From the NCBI GenBank assembly GCA_900555635.1, contig USLU01000126.1:1-9233 (forward strand): a stretch of 9,233 bases of DNA, given 5' to 3'. How positions within the stretch are numbered: the stretch's first letter is position 1; each line of letters starts with the position of its first letter. Under the pieces are notes generated by a model. The model did no database searches and had not been told where the DNA came from. It was given only the letters and a program-made list of their open reading frames with translations. The translations under genes were made by a program, and so were the position numbers. Source of the DNA: an uncultured Bacteroides sp. (lineage in GTDB: Bacteria; Bacteroidota; Bacteroidia; Bacteroidales; Bacteroidaceae). Shown here one piece after another: positions 1 through 6,998 of this stretch.

Positions 1-495
1 GCCATCCGTCTCTCCCGAAGTAGTATTAATGGCCAAACCCGCCACTTTGCCTTGCAATAACTGAAGCGGAGAAGTGACAGCTCCCTGTACGAATTGATCG
101 CTGTTGACGGAAGATACGGCATTAGTCAAAGTACTTCTTTTGACTGTTCCGTATCCCACCACCACGACATCGTCAAGTACAGTGACGTCCTCCGACATTT
201 TGATCTGAAGATTTGTTTGCGAAGGCGCCACTGATTTTTCTATTGTTACATAACCTATTGAAGAAAACACAAGCACAGGATGTGCACCTGTCAATGTTAA
301 CGTAAAAGCCCCGTCGAGGTCCGTGCTGACTCCGTTGGTGGTTCCTTTTTCTACTACTGTCACTCCGGGTAGACCGCTGCCGTCAGCGTCTTTCACTGTT
401 CCAGATACTTTCCTGCCTTGTGCTGATATGCTTACAGCAATCAGAAACAGGAAAACACTTAACATGATTTTTTTAAGTTCCAATGTTCCATTCAT
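1..495 (-). CDS. SusC/RagA-type TonB-dependent outer-membrane transporter, N-terminal 165 residues (partial)
   Basis: Outer-membrane receptor that, with a SusD-like lipoprotein, imports oligosaccharides using TonB energy. Only the N-terminus is in the window; the frame is open to the left edge. Residues 1-26 are a signal peptide (start MNGTLELKKIM, a hydrophobic core, then SISAQ). Residues 28-105 form a carboxypeptidase-regulatory-like beta-sandwich (SGTVKDADGSGLPGVTVVEKG, then a TDLDGAF turn), the N-terminal extension typical of SusC proteins. The DDVVVVGYGTVKR segment at about 108-120 marks the TonB-box/plug start, followed by NAVSSV and LQGKVAGLAI of the plug. The ATG at 495 is chosen because an in-frame stop lies 18 bp upstream; codon 11 is a less likely alternative start. 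There is no Shine-Dalgarno sequence, which is common in this phylum. It follows the HTCS gene after 127 bp and has its own predicted promoter and operator. Family assignment is secure; the transported glycan is unknown. Confidence 0.95.
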   Translation of the reverse strand, partial: MNGTLELKKIMLSVFLFLIAVSISAQGRKVSGTVKDADGSGLPGVTVVEKGTTNGVSTDLDGAFTLTLTGAHPVLVFSSIGYVTIEKSVAPSQTNLQIKMSEDVTVLDDVVVVGYGTVKRSTLTNAVSSVNSDQFVQGAVTSPLQLLQGKVAGLAINTTSGETDG

Positions 496-535
496 ATGTA
501 CTAGTTTTTGTTAATAAGATGTATTGTTTACTCCG

Positions 536-543
536 CAAACTTA
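536..543 (-). promoter_or_regulatory. Predicted promoter -7 box for the SusC-like gene
   Basis: On the minus strand this reads TAAGTTTG, a perfect match to the Bacteroides sigma-ABfr -7 consensus TAnnTTTG. It would place the transcript start near 529 and leave a leader of about 34 nt before the ATG at 495. No TTTG -33 box is found at the usual distance. That region is occupied by the tandem repeat at 563-604, which suits a promoter that depends on an activator. Confidence 0.65.
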
Positions 544-562
544 GACAATTGTACATTTTAGG

Positions 563-604
563 GGATGGACAATTATTTCAAATGGATGGATAATACATCT
601 AAAG
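563..604 (-). promoter_or_regulatory. Tandem 21-bp direct repeat, predicted HTCS operator of the SusC-like gene
   Basis: Two head-to-tail 21-bp units, 563-583 and 584-604. In plus orientation both begin GGATGGAYAAT and have AAA at unit positions 18-20; 14 of 21 positions are identical. The 21-bp period is two helical turns, so both units face the same side of the DNA, as expected for two AraC-type domains of a dimer. The proximal unit starts 19 bp upstream of the -7 box. The same arrangement and spacing occur before the GH127 gene at 6851-6892. The binding protein is inferred to be the HTCS encoded next door at 623-4639; this is not shown directly. Confidence 0.65.
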
Positions 605-622
605 GAGCTATTTATGAGTTTT

Positions 623-3600
623 TTAGCTATTTTCGGGCATTATGCCTGATTCACGCCACTGCTTGGGAGACTGTCCGAAACATTTTTTAAATGCACGGCT
701 GAAATAATAAGAATCAGAGAATCCTACTTCATATGCTATTTCGGCAACTGTCTTATCTGTCTCTATCAGCAAACGGGCAGCATACTTCAAACGTATATTC
801 TGAATAAATTCATTGATAGACTGTCCTGTAATTGCATGCAGTTTACGGTAAAGGGATGCTTTACTCATGCCCAGTTCATTGCACAGGAAATCAACATTAA
901 GCTCCGTATCAGCCAGATGTTTAAACACAATGGCTACAGCTTTATTCAAAAATTCTTCATCTGAATTTGAATGAGTAACTTCCACATTGGACAGGTCAAT
1001 ATCAATTTTATATTTTTGTTTCGCCTTGAAACTATTATAAAGTAGGTTTCTAATTCGCAGTTCCAGCAGAGACAATTCAAAAGGTTTGGTCATATAAGCA
1101 TCTGCTCCCGACTTATATCCGGAATATTTATAACTATCCTCCGACAATACGGTCATTAAGATTATTCTGATATGACTCGTTTCTATATTACTTTTCAAAG
1201 TCTTGCACAAATCGTATCCACTCATCTCTTTCATCTTCACATCACTGACAATGATATCCACTTTCTGTTCTGCAATAAAAGAAATTGCAGCCTCAGCACT
1301 ATCCACTACCGAAACCTTGAATGAAGCTGATAGATAATCGGTAATAATCTCCCGCAAATCCTGGTCATCCTCCGCAACGAGTACATGAGTACCCTCACAC
1401 ATTTTTATAAATTCCGGTTCGGAGAATTCCTCGTTATCCGTATTCTGATAGGGATTCTCTGAGAAAACATCCAATCTGTAATCTACCACCGACCTGGGAG
1501 TTGCCTGTGCCAAATTATCACGAAGCGGTATGGAAAAACAAAAACTGGTTGTCTCTTTGGGCAAAGAGGTTGCCGTGATTTCCCCCTCATGCATTTCTAC
1601 CAATGACTTCACATAGGAAAGTCCGACCCCAGACGAATATCTGTCATAGGAGCTATTGGTAAAGAAACGCTCGAATATAAAAGGTAATTTCTTCGGGTCG
1701 ATTCCGTCTCCCGTATTGGTAAGCGTGGTAGTTACCTGCCCGGCATCAGACTTCACTTCAATAGTAATGGTACCGTTCTGATTGGTATACTTATAAGCAT
1801 TCGACAGAAGGTTATCAAAGATCTTCTCCAACTTATCCGCATCGGCATGAATCATCATATCTCCTTCAAAGCCTTTTATTTCGACATGAATTCCTTTAGA
1901 TTCAAACATCAGCGTATGTTTATGTAACACAGAGACTATGAACTGTTCGTATTGAATAGGTTCTATATGTAGTTTCAGATGTTCCAACTCTCTGAAGGCG
2001 AGCAATTCATTAATGAGATTCAACAGTTTATCTGCATTCTTCTTGATTATATTATAATAATGGTTAGCATTCGACTCCTTCACACGATTCTCCATAAATT
2101 GGTTGACAGGACCTAATATGAGAGAAAGAGGAGTTTTAAATTCATGAGATATATTCACAAAGAATTTGAATTTCAATTCATTTATTTCCTGGTCTTTTTT
2201 CCTTTCCAGCTTTTCCAATGCAAGTGCATGTTTACTTCGGGCATTGGTAAACAAGAGGAAAATTAAATAAAAGGCCGAGCCTAAAAGAATCAATGTAAAC
2301 GATAGTTTGGCAGGAAGCCGCTGCCACCAGGGAGGACGAATATAGATATTTAGAGTGCGCTTGTTGTCTGCCAGATTTCCCTCTTTATCTACCGTGCAGA
2401 TGCTCAACTGATAGTGTCCATAATTCAATCCCGTAAAGTCGATTCTGGTTTTGCTGCCCAATTTGTGCCATTGCCCATCCTGACCGGAAAGTTGGTAGGC
2501 AAACTGCGGACGATTGTAAGGTTCAAACACATTACATGTAAAATCCACTCCCCAGGAGGTATTACGATAATCCAGGCATATTTCATCTATGATATTCAAA
2601 TCCTGATGTAGTACATTGTCTTGCCCGATTGTTTGTTTCTCACCATTAATGTAGAGGTTATTCCACCATATCGGGTAGATATACGAGTCATTTTTTTCCT
2701 GTTCCGGTTCTACTACAACTAGTCCTTCAGTACTCCCGAAATAAAGTTTACTTCCGATATTTGCCCCTGCTTTATAATTGAAACGGTTCGTAGGCAGACC
2801 GTCATTAATGGTATAATGCGTAAAAAGAGAGAAATCAGGATTACATTTACACAATCCCTGATTAGTAGATAACCAAATCTGATTATTCTTATCTTGCAAA
2901 ATGGCATATATTGTATTATCACACAAACCATTCTTCTCAGTATATCGGCAAATTGACAAATCGGCAGGATTGATGATAGCAAGTCCGGTATTCTCCGAGC
3001 CGACAGCTATCCTACCATCATTCAACTCACGAAGGGTTATATTGTTATAAACTTGTTCCGGCAATGCTACGACTTTGTAATTCTGTGATTTATCTAGTAA
3101 AAAGACTCCGTAATTATAAGAAGCAATCCATATATTACCGCGTTTATCTTCTAATAAGTCCCAGACAAAAAGATCGGCAGGTAACTCTACAGCAGCACGT
3201 TCAATGGTGTGGGTAACGGGATTATACACACACAATCCGCCAAACTGCGTCCCTACCCAAATCGTACCCTTACTATCTTGCAAGATACAATATACATTAT
3301 TGTATGAGATACTCTTCGAGTCCTGAATATGTTGCCGGTAATGCTTGAATAAAGAACTACCTTTGGAAAGAAGATTCACTCCACCATAATAAGTGCCAAT
3401 CCAAAGATTCTGCTGATTGTCAACACAGAGTGAATGTATATTGTTACTGCTGATATTACTATTATCCGTATTTAATATACCGATCAAATCATGGTTCATA
3501 TTAAGAACAAATAATCCGTAGTTTTCTGTCCCTACAAGAATTTTTTCATTTTCACAAAGAATGGGACTAATGGCTCCCCGTTGAATCGAATAATCCCCTT

Positions 3601-4639
3601 TATTGGCAGCCACTGTGTGGAAAAGTCCCGAATGAGCATAATGTACATTCACTCCACCAAAGAAAGTGCCTATCCACATATTCTTCTTTTCATCCGCATA
3701 GATACAATAAATGGCATTATCAGACAAACCGTCCGTTTGAGTACTTTTGGCATATACATACTCTATTCCTGCCTTAGTACAGAGTGTAATACCTTTTTCT
3801 GTTCCTATCCAGATATTACCTTTCGCATCCGCTCCAAAATCACGTACTATGTTATTGGAAAGATTCTGCTTTTCTTCACAATAATGGACGGAACATAGCT
3901 TTTTTCTATCCAGCCGGAAAGCACCGTCTCCATTGCTTCCAATCCAAAGGTTTCTGTCTTCATCCTCATACAGCCTATTGATATTCTCATGGCAAGGGAG
4001 TTGTTCATAAGATAAGGTTTTAAACTCTTTCCGGTCACGGTCATATTTTGACACCAGCCCGTTTCCACCGCCTACCCACAAGCTCTGGTCTGTATCCAGT
4101 AATATGGAATAAATAAGATTAGTGACACGGGCATCTGCCGAATCATACAAGCTCTGATAAACAACATTTGTGCCGGCAGCGATATCCAGCTTATTAATTC
4201 CCCGGTCTGTTCCTACCCAAATAATGCCGTCTATATCTTCTTTCATACAAAGTATGATATTGGAAGATAAACCAACGGGAGATTCTTTTTCATCGCTATA
4301 TCGGGTATATTGATTGGATAACCTGTTATAAAGGTACAACCCGTGATCCGTACCGAACCACAGGTTGTTTTTAGAATCTTCATAAACGAAGTATATTTTT
4401 GACCGGAAATCATTCTTCAAGTGTTTGAAGGTATATTCTTCAAAACTATATCCATTATAACGATAGGCGCCATATGTCGTAGAGAACCACATATATCCCC
4501 TGCTGTCTTTAAATATATTCCACACCCAGGTATATTTAAGCCCCTCCCCACCGGAGACATGCCTGAAAGACATATCGCCAGCCCAAGTCCTGATATGTAA
4601 TAATAGTATTATAAATACAAAAACAATACGTAGTTTCAT
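623..4639 (-). CDS. Hybrid two-component system sensor/regulator (HTCS), 1338 residues
   Basis: One-protein sensor, kinase and transcription activator that typically senses glycan fragments in the periplasm and activates its adjacent PUL. Residues 1-21 are a signal peptide. About 22-690 hold some 14 Reg_prop propeller blades (recurring NIWIGT/NLWIGT/IWVGT), which fits two seven-bladed propellers. A Y_Y_Y domain follows to about 775, then a membrane helix at about 779-798. The HisKA H-box (NISHEFKTP) has His832. The HATPase has the N-box DNLLSNAYKYT (Asn947), G1 box NTGDGI (Asp978) and G2 box SSGVGLSYV. The receiver has acidic Asp1091/Asp1092, phospho-acceptor Asp1133 (IIVSDVKM) and Lys1185 (MTKPF). 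An AraC-type double helix-turn-helix fills about 1250-1330 (MSKASLYRKL; VAEIAYEVGFSDSYYFSRAF). All catalytic residues are present, so it should be functional. The start is the ATG at 4639; a TTG just before it is not needed. The ligand is not identifiable from sequence. Confidence 0.96.
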   Translation of the reverse strand: MKLRIVFVFIILLLHIRTWAGDMSFRHVSGGEGLKYTWVWNIFKDSRGYMWFSTTYGAYRYNGYSFEEYTFKHLKNDFRSKIYFVYEDSKNNLWFGTDHGLYLYNRLSNQYTRYSDEKESPVGLSSNIILCMKEDIDGIIWVGTDRGINKLDIAAGTNVVYQSLYDSADARVTNLIYSILLDTDQSLWVGGGNGLVSKYDRDRKEFKTLSYEQLPCHENINRLYEDEDRNLWIGSNGDGAFRLDRKKLCSVHYCEEKQNLSNNIVRDFGADAKGNIWIGTEKGITLCTKAGIEYVYAKSTQTDGLSDNAIYCIYADEKKNMWIGTFFGGVNVHYAHSGLFHTVAANKGDYSIQRGAISPILCENEKILVGTENYGLFVLNMNHDLIGILNTDNSNISSNNIHSLCVDNQQNLWIGTYYGGVNLLSKGSSLFKHYRQHIQDSKSISYNNVYCILQDSKGTIWVGTQFGGLCVYNPVTHTIERAAVELPADLFVWDLLEDKRGNIWIASYNYGVFLLDKSQNYKVVALPEQVYNNITLRELNDGRIAVGSENTGLAIINPADLSICRYTEKNGLCDNTIYAILQDKNNQIWLSTNQGLCKCNPDFSLFTHYTINDGLPTNRFNYKAGANIGSKLYFGSTEGLVVVEPEQEKNDSYIYPIWWNNLYINGEKQTIGQDNVLHQDLNIIDEICLDYRNTSWGVDFTCNVFEPYNRPQFAYQLSGQDGQWHKLGSKTRIDFTGLNYGHYQLSICTVDKEGNLADNKRTLNIYIRPPWWQRLPAKLSFTLILLGSAFYLIFLLFTNARSKHALALEKLERKKDQEINELKFKFFVNISHEFKTPLSLILGPVNQFMENRVKESNANHYYNIIKKNADKLLNLINELLAFRELEHLKLHIEPIQYEQFIVSVLHKHTLMFESKGIHVEIKGFEGDMMIHADADKLEKIFDNLLSNAYKYTNQNGTITIEVKSDAGQVTTTLTNTGDGIDPKKLPFIFERFFTNSSYDRYSSGVGLSYVKSLVEMHEGEITATSLPKETTSFCFSIPLRDNLAQATPRSVVDYRLDVFSENPYQNTDNEEFSEPEFIKMCEGTHVLVAEDDQDLREIITDYLSASFKVSVVDSAEAAISFIAEQKVDIIVSDVKMKEMSGYDLCKTLKSNIETSHIRIILMTVLSEDSYKYSGYKSGADAYMTKPFELSLLELRIRNLLYNSFKAKQKYKIDIDLSNVEVTHSNSDEEFLNKAVAIVFKHLADTELNVDFLCNELGMSKASLYRKLHAITGQSINEFIQNIRLKYAARLLIETDKTVAEIAYEVGFSDSYYFSRAFKKCFGQSPKQWRESGIMPENS

Positions 4640-4668
4640 CAATTATCGTGGTTTTATGATCTCATAGT

Positions 4669-4676
4669 CAAAGATA
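4669..4676 (-). promoter_or_regulatory. Predicted promoter -7 box for the HTCS gene
   Basis: Minus strand reads TATCTTTG, matching TAnnTTTG, 29 bp upstream of the HTCS ATG in the 82-bp gap after the GH127 gene. No clear TTTG -33 box is seen. No copy of the 21-bp repeat found at the GH127 and SusC promoters lies at the equivalent position (about 4696-4737). This suggests a separate, non-autoregulated promoter for the sensor, although read-through from the GH127 gene is also possible because no convincing terminator lies in the gap. Confidence 0.45.
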
Positions 4677-4721
4677 TAAAAAATAGTTATGCAGATTATT
4701 TTTTAAGCATACTTTTAAGTG

Positions 4722-6767
4722 TTATTCCGGGCTGTACTCCCCAATTTGCGGAAATTCTGTAATCCGAAGTGTAGTACATCCATAAGGAATTAATTCGATA
4801 TCCTCTATTTCCTGGGCAACTTCAGCACCAAACATCACTGTGTATGGCAAAGGACCGGCACTCTTGTTATATGATTTCCAGTTTGGCATCATCCGCGCCT
4901 TTGTTTTTATAGTGATAGGGGCATTAGCTACATTCCATGGATAGCCATCTTCCTTATTGACTTCGTTCACTTTACTCAAATCTACTTGATAGTGTTCCTG
5001 CATATTCTCTTTGGTAGTTTCAATCAGTGTGTAATTCCAAGGAGTCTTGGCTATATGCTGATAATAACTAAGTCCTTCCGCTCCATTCTTTATTTCCTGT
5101 TGTTCCACATCTATTTTAAGTGCATAGACAAGAGGTCCTCTCTCCACACTACGTGAATTTTCTTTCCAAACACTCAACTTTACTTCTGGAGTAAATGTGA
5201 TATCAAGTTTATCTCCTTTTTTCCACGTTCTCATGATAGTAACCAGATTGTTTGAATCTGCTGTATATGAGACCGGTTCACCATTGACTTTTACCACGTT
5301 TCCAGTACTCCATGCAGGTATTCTGAAAACAAACGGGAAAGCTGCCTCCTTACTAATATCTGCTACTGTAAAGGTTATCTGTTCGCCGAACGGGTAACTG
5401 GTATCTTCTATTATATGTACGTTTACAGCATCACCTACTTGTGTAACTACTTCCGACGGAGCATACAATGTTGCAGCAACACCTTTATCAGCCGTAGCAT
5501 ACCATAAATTTTGTACAAACTTAGGCCATCCCTGATGCATATTTGACGTACAACAAGGATAACCCGTCAATAAGCCAAAACAATTATCTAATCCTGAATG
5601 ATTGACATCGAAATTCCGCTGATGTTGTGACAGTTCTATTTGGTTTACTTGCTGAAAATACTGCCGGGTCTGAAAATGGTCATCTACATGTGCCGGTAGA
5701 GCATTATAGGTCACTTTCTCCAAAAGTTCTGCAAAACGCGGATTACCAGTGATTTTATACATGGTTTCCAAAGAGAACATGAACTCTACAATTCCACATA
5801 GTTCTATTCCTTGTGTCGGATCATTACCATGAATTGCCTCATCCACACTGAACATCCCGATAGGATAACCCTGAAAATCACGAAGATCATCAAGGGCTAT
5901 ATCCAAAGCATCCAGATATTTAGTTTGAGGATCTGCTTGATAATATACAATAGGAGTTTTCATACCTTGTGCTAAGTTGACCCCATGTATTGTTCCTACT
6001 TTTCTCAACATCTCACGTTTAAGAAATAAATCAGTATAAGGTTCCGTTTGTTCATAAACTAATTTACCCAATGTCAACAGGTCATTATTTCCTGTTATAT
6101 TATAAAGCCAATATATCATCATCAAATTATCACCGCCACGCATTCTTGCCCAAAATGTCCACTTATCCAGCGGAGTTTCTTTCAGGTTTTTGAGCTGATA
6201 GTCGAAGTATTTCGTCATAAAATTTATGACTCTTTGGTCGTTTGTAGCCAAGTAATACTGTTGCAGTATTTTTAGAACTACCATTCTGGGCCACCAATCC
6301 TGACAATTATCTCTTTGCAGACCGGCTTCAAAAGGATAATCTTTTTCAGGACCAAAATATCCACTTTCCTTTTGACTTTGTAATGCCCATTCTACCCAAG
6401 GTTTCGTCTTTGCAATCAAAGCGGAATCTTTAAGGATATAAGCTAAAGGAAGTAAACCATCAATCCAATAAGGGCCACGCTCCCATTGATCTCCATCTCC
6501 TCCGAGCCAGCCATTTCTATCTCCCATCACTTCCGGATATAAAACATCCAGATTTCCGGTGGCTCCTTCTTTCTGCCTTATCAACATTTCTCTGATCCAT
6601 CCTTTCGGTGAGATACTTCCCAAAGGCAGTTCTGCAAACTGGTTCATGACTAATGGCGCACGATTGAATCCTTGTTGCGTTGTCGCAACTTTCTCTGTTC
6701 GTGTGCAACTGTTGAAGCATAGAAGTGATAAACCACCCACAATGATACCTAAACTAAATAGTTTCAT
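4722..6767 (-). CDS. Predicted lipoprotein GH127-like (DUF1680) glycoside hydrolase, probable beta-L-arabinofuranosidase type, 681 residues
   Basis: GH127 enzymes are (alpha/alpha)6-barrel hydrolases, the founding member (HypBA1) being a beta-L-arabinofuranosidase that uses a cysteine nucleophile held by zinc. The ligand set Glu-x-Cys plus Cys-Cys is visible here: Glu322 and Cys324 (GIELCGIVEF) and Cys405-Cys406 (YPCCTSNMHQGW). By family analogy Cys405 is the nucleophile, and Glu310 (SVDEAIHG) is a candidate acid/base. Other typical signatures are GGDGDQWERGPYWIDGLLP near the N-terminus, ARMRGGDNLMMIYWLY mid-barrel, and RIPAW and VERGPLVYAL in the C-terminal beta-sandwich. Residues 1-21 look like a lipoprotein signal (SLLCFNSC, predicted lipidated Cys21). 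Acidic residues after it are few, so surface export is uncertain. The ATG at 6767 is chosen over an upstream GTG because it starts the signal peptide and has AAGG 6 bp before it. The exact substrate is uncertain: related enzymes act on other furanosides, and this subfamily is not one I can assign. Confidence 0.9.
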   Translation of the reverse strand: MKLFSLGIIVGGLSLLCFNSCTRTEKVATTQQGFNRAPLVMNQFAELPLGSISPKGWIREMLIRQKEGATGNLDVLYPEVMGDRNGWLGGDGDQWERGPYWIDGLLPLAYILKDSALIAKTKPWVEWALQSQKESGYFGPEKDYPFEAGLQRDNCQDWWPRMVVLKILQQYYLATNDQRVINFMTKYFDYQLKNLKETPLDKWTFWARMRGGDNLMMIYWLYNITGNNDLLTLGKLVYEQTEPYTDLFLKREMLRKVGTIHGVNLAQGMKTPIVYYQADPQTKYLDALDIALDDLRDFQGYPIGMFSVDEAIHGNDPTQGIELCGIVEFMFSLETMYKITGNPRFAELLEKVTYNALPAHVDDHFQTRQYFQQVNQIELSQHQRNFDVNHSGLDNCFGLLTGYPCCTSNMHQGWPKFVQNLWYATADKGVAATLYAPSEVVTQVGDAVNVHIIEDTSYPFGEQITFTVADISKEAAFPFVFRIPAWSTGNVVKVNGEPVSYTADSNNLVTIMRTWKKGDKLDITFTPEVKLSVWKENSRSVERGPLVYALKIDVEQQEIKNGAEGLSYYQHIAKTPWNYTLIETTKENMQEHYQVDLSKVNEVNKEDGYPWNVANAPITIKTKARMMPNWKSYNKSAGPLPYTVMFGAEVAQEIEDIELIPYGCTTLRITEFPQIGEYSPE

Positions 6768-6773
6768 AATATA

Positions 6774-6777
6774 CCTT
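6774..6777 (-). promoter_or_regulatory. Ribosome binding site that decides the GH127 start
   Basis: Minus strand AAGG is followed by six bases (TATATT) and the ATG at 6767. Such a site is uncommon in this window, where other genes lack a clear Shine-Dalgarno sequence. It supports starting translation at the signal-peptide methionine and not at the GTG 42 bp upstream. Confidence 0.5.
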
Positions 6778-6823
6778 ATCAATTTAATATTAGAATTATG
6801 TATTATCACTTTTTTGATAGGAG

Positions 6824-6831
6824 CAAAAATA
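6824..6831 (-). promoter_or_regulatory. Predicted promoter -7 box for the GH127 gene
   Basis: Minus strand reads TATTTTTG, matching TAnnTTTG. The transcript would start near 6817, with a leader of about 50 nt. As at the SusC promoter, no TTTG -33 box is seen, and the tandem operator begins exactly 19 bp upstream of this box. Confidence 0.65.
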
Positions 6832-6850
6832 GGGCTTATACTTCTGAATG

Positions 6851-6892
6851 GAATGGATTAACAATTCAATAGGATGGACAAACGGCTCAAAA
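6851..6892 (-). promoter_or_regulatory. Tandem 21-bp direct repeat, predicted HTCS operator of the GH127 gene
   Basis: Two head-to-tail 21-bp units, 6851-6871 and 6872-6892. In plus orientation the distal unit starts GGATGGACAA and shares CAAA with the SusC proximal unit; the proximal unit starts GAATGGATTA and shares TTCAA. Across the four units in the window, nine positions are invariant (1, 3-7, 10, 18, 19; core ATGGA). Unit length, tandem layout and the 19-bp gap to the -7 box are all the same as at 563-604. Bases 6893-6913 end in CTAAAG, as does the SusC distal unit, but otherwise fit poorly, so a third unit is doubtful. Confidence 0.65.
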
Positions 6893-6936
6893 GGGAAATA
6901 ACAAAGGCTAAAGAAGAGTTATCAAAGGGGGAGAAT

Positions 6937-6986
6937 AAATAAAAAGCCCTTTGTCTTCCATGAAGAAACCAAAGGGCTTTTTATTT
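6937..6986 (-). terminator. Strong hairpin terminator after the small membrane-protein gene
   Basis: Perfect 17-bp inverted repeat: AAATAAAAAGCCCTTTG at 6937-6953 and its complement at 6970-6986. The 16-nt centre can extend the stem (TCTTC at 6954-6958 with GAAGA at 6962-6966 around a 3-nt loop). Transcribed leftward, the GC-rich arm is followed by a run of U. It begins 12 bp past the stop codon at 6999-7001. A-rich and U-rich flanks on both sides make it potentially bidirectional. It insulates the PUL from the genes to the right. Confidence 0.85.
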
Positions 6987-6998
6987 GTTTACTTGTTT

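Noticed and set aside
605..625. Possible third 21-bp operator unit next to the SusC-side pair
   Set aside because: The core ATGGA is absent at the expected phase, so the array is called as two units only.
606..628. AGCTA/TAGCT pair around the HTCS stop codon as a terminator
   Set aside because: The stem is only 5 bp, AT-rich and based on the self-complementary AGCT; there is no U-tract.
3581..3898. Plus-strand ORF of 105 codons
   Set aside because: Antisense shadow within the propeller region of the HTCS gene, whose frame is strongly conserved.
4700..4720. Small hairpin (ACTT/AAGT) after the GH127 stop codon as a terminator
   Set aside because: A stem of about four A-T-rich pairs with a 2-nt loop is too weak.
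6595..6612. GGATGGATC match to the operator core (on the minus strand) inside the GH127 coding region
   Set aside because: It is a single copy in the opposite orientation, with no tandem partner 21 bp away and no -7 box, and it encodes conserved residues (GWIREM region).
6768..6809. GTG-initiated 14-codon N-terminal extension of the GH127 protein
   Set aside because: It would place a polar segment before the lipoprotein signal peptide, whereas the ATG at 6767 has an AAGG site at the right distance.
6559..6861. Plus-strand ORF of 100 codons across the GH127 promoter and N-terminus
   Set aside because: It runs antisense through a clearly conserved enzyme and through the promoter, and shows no recognisable protein features.
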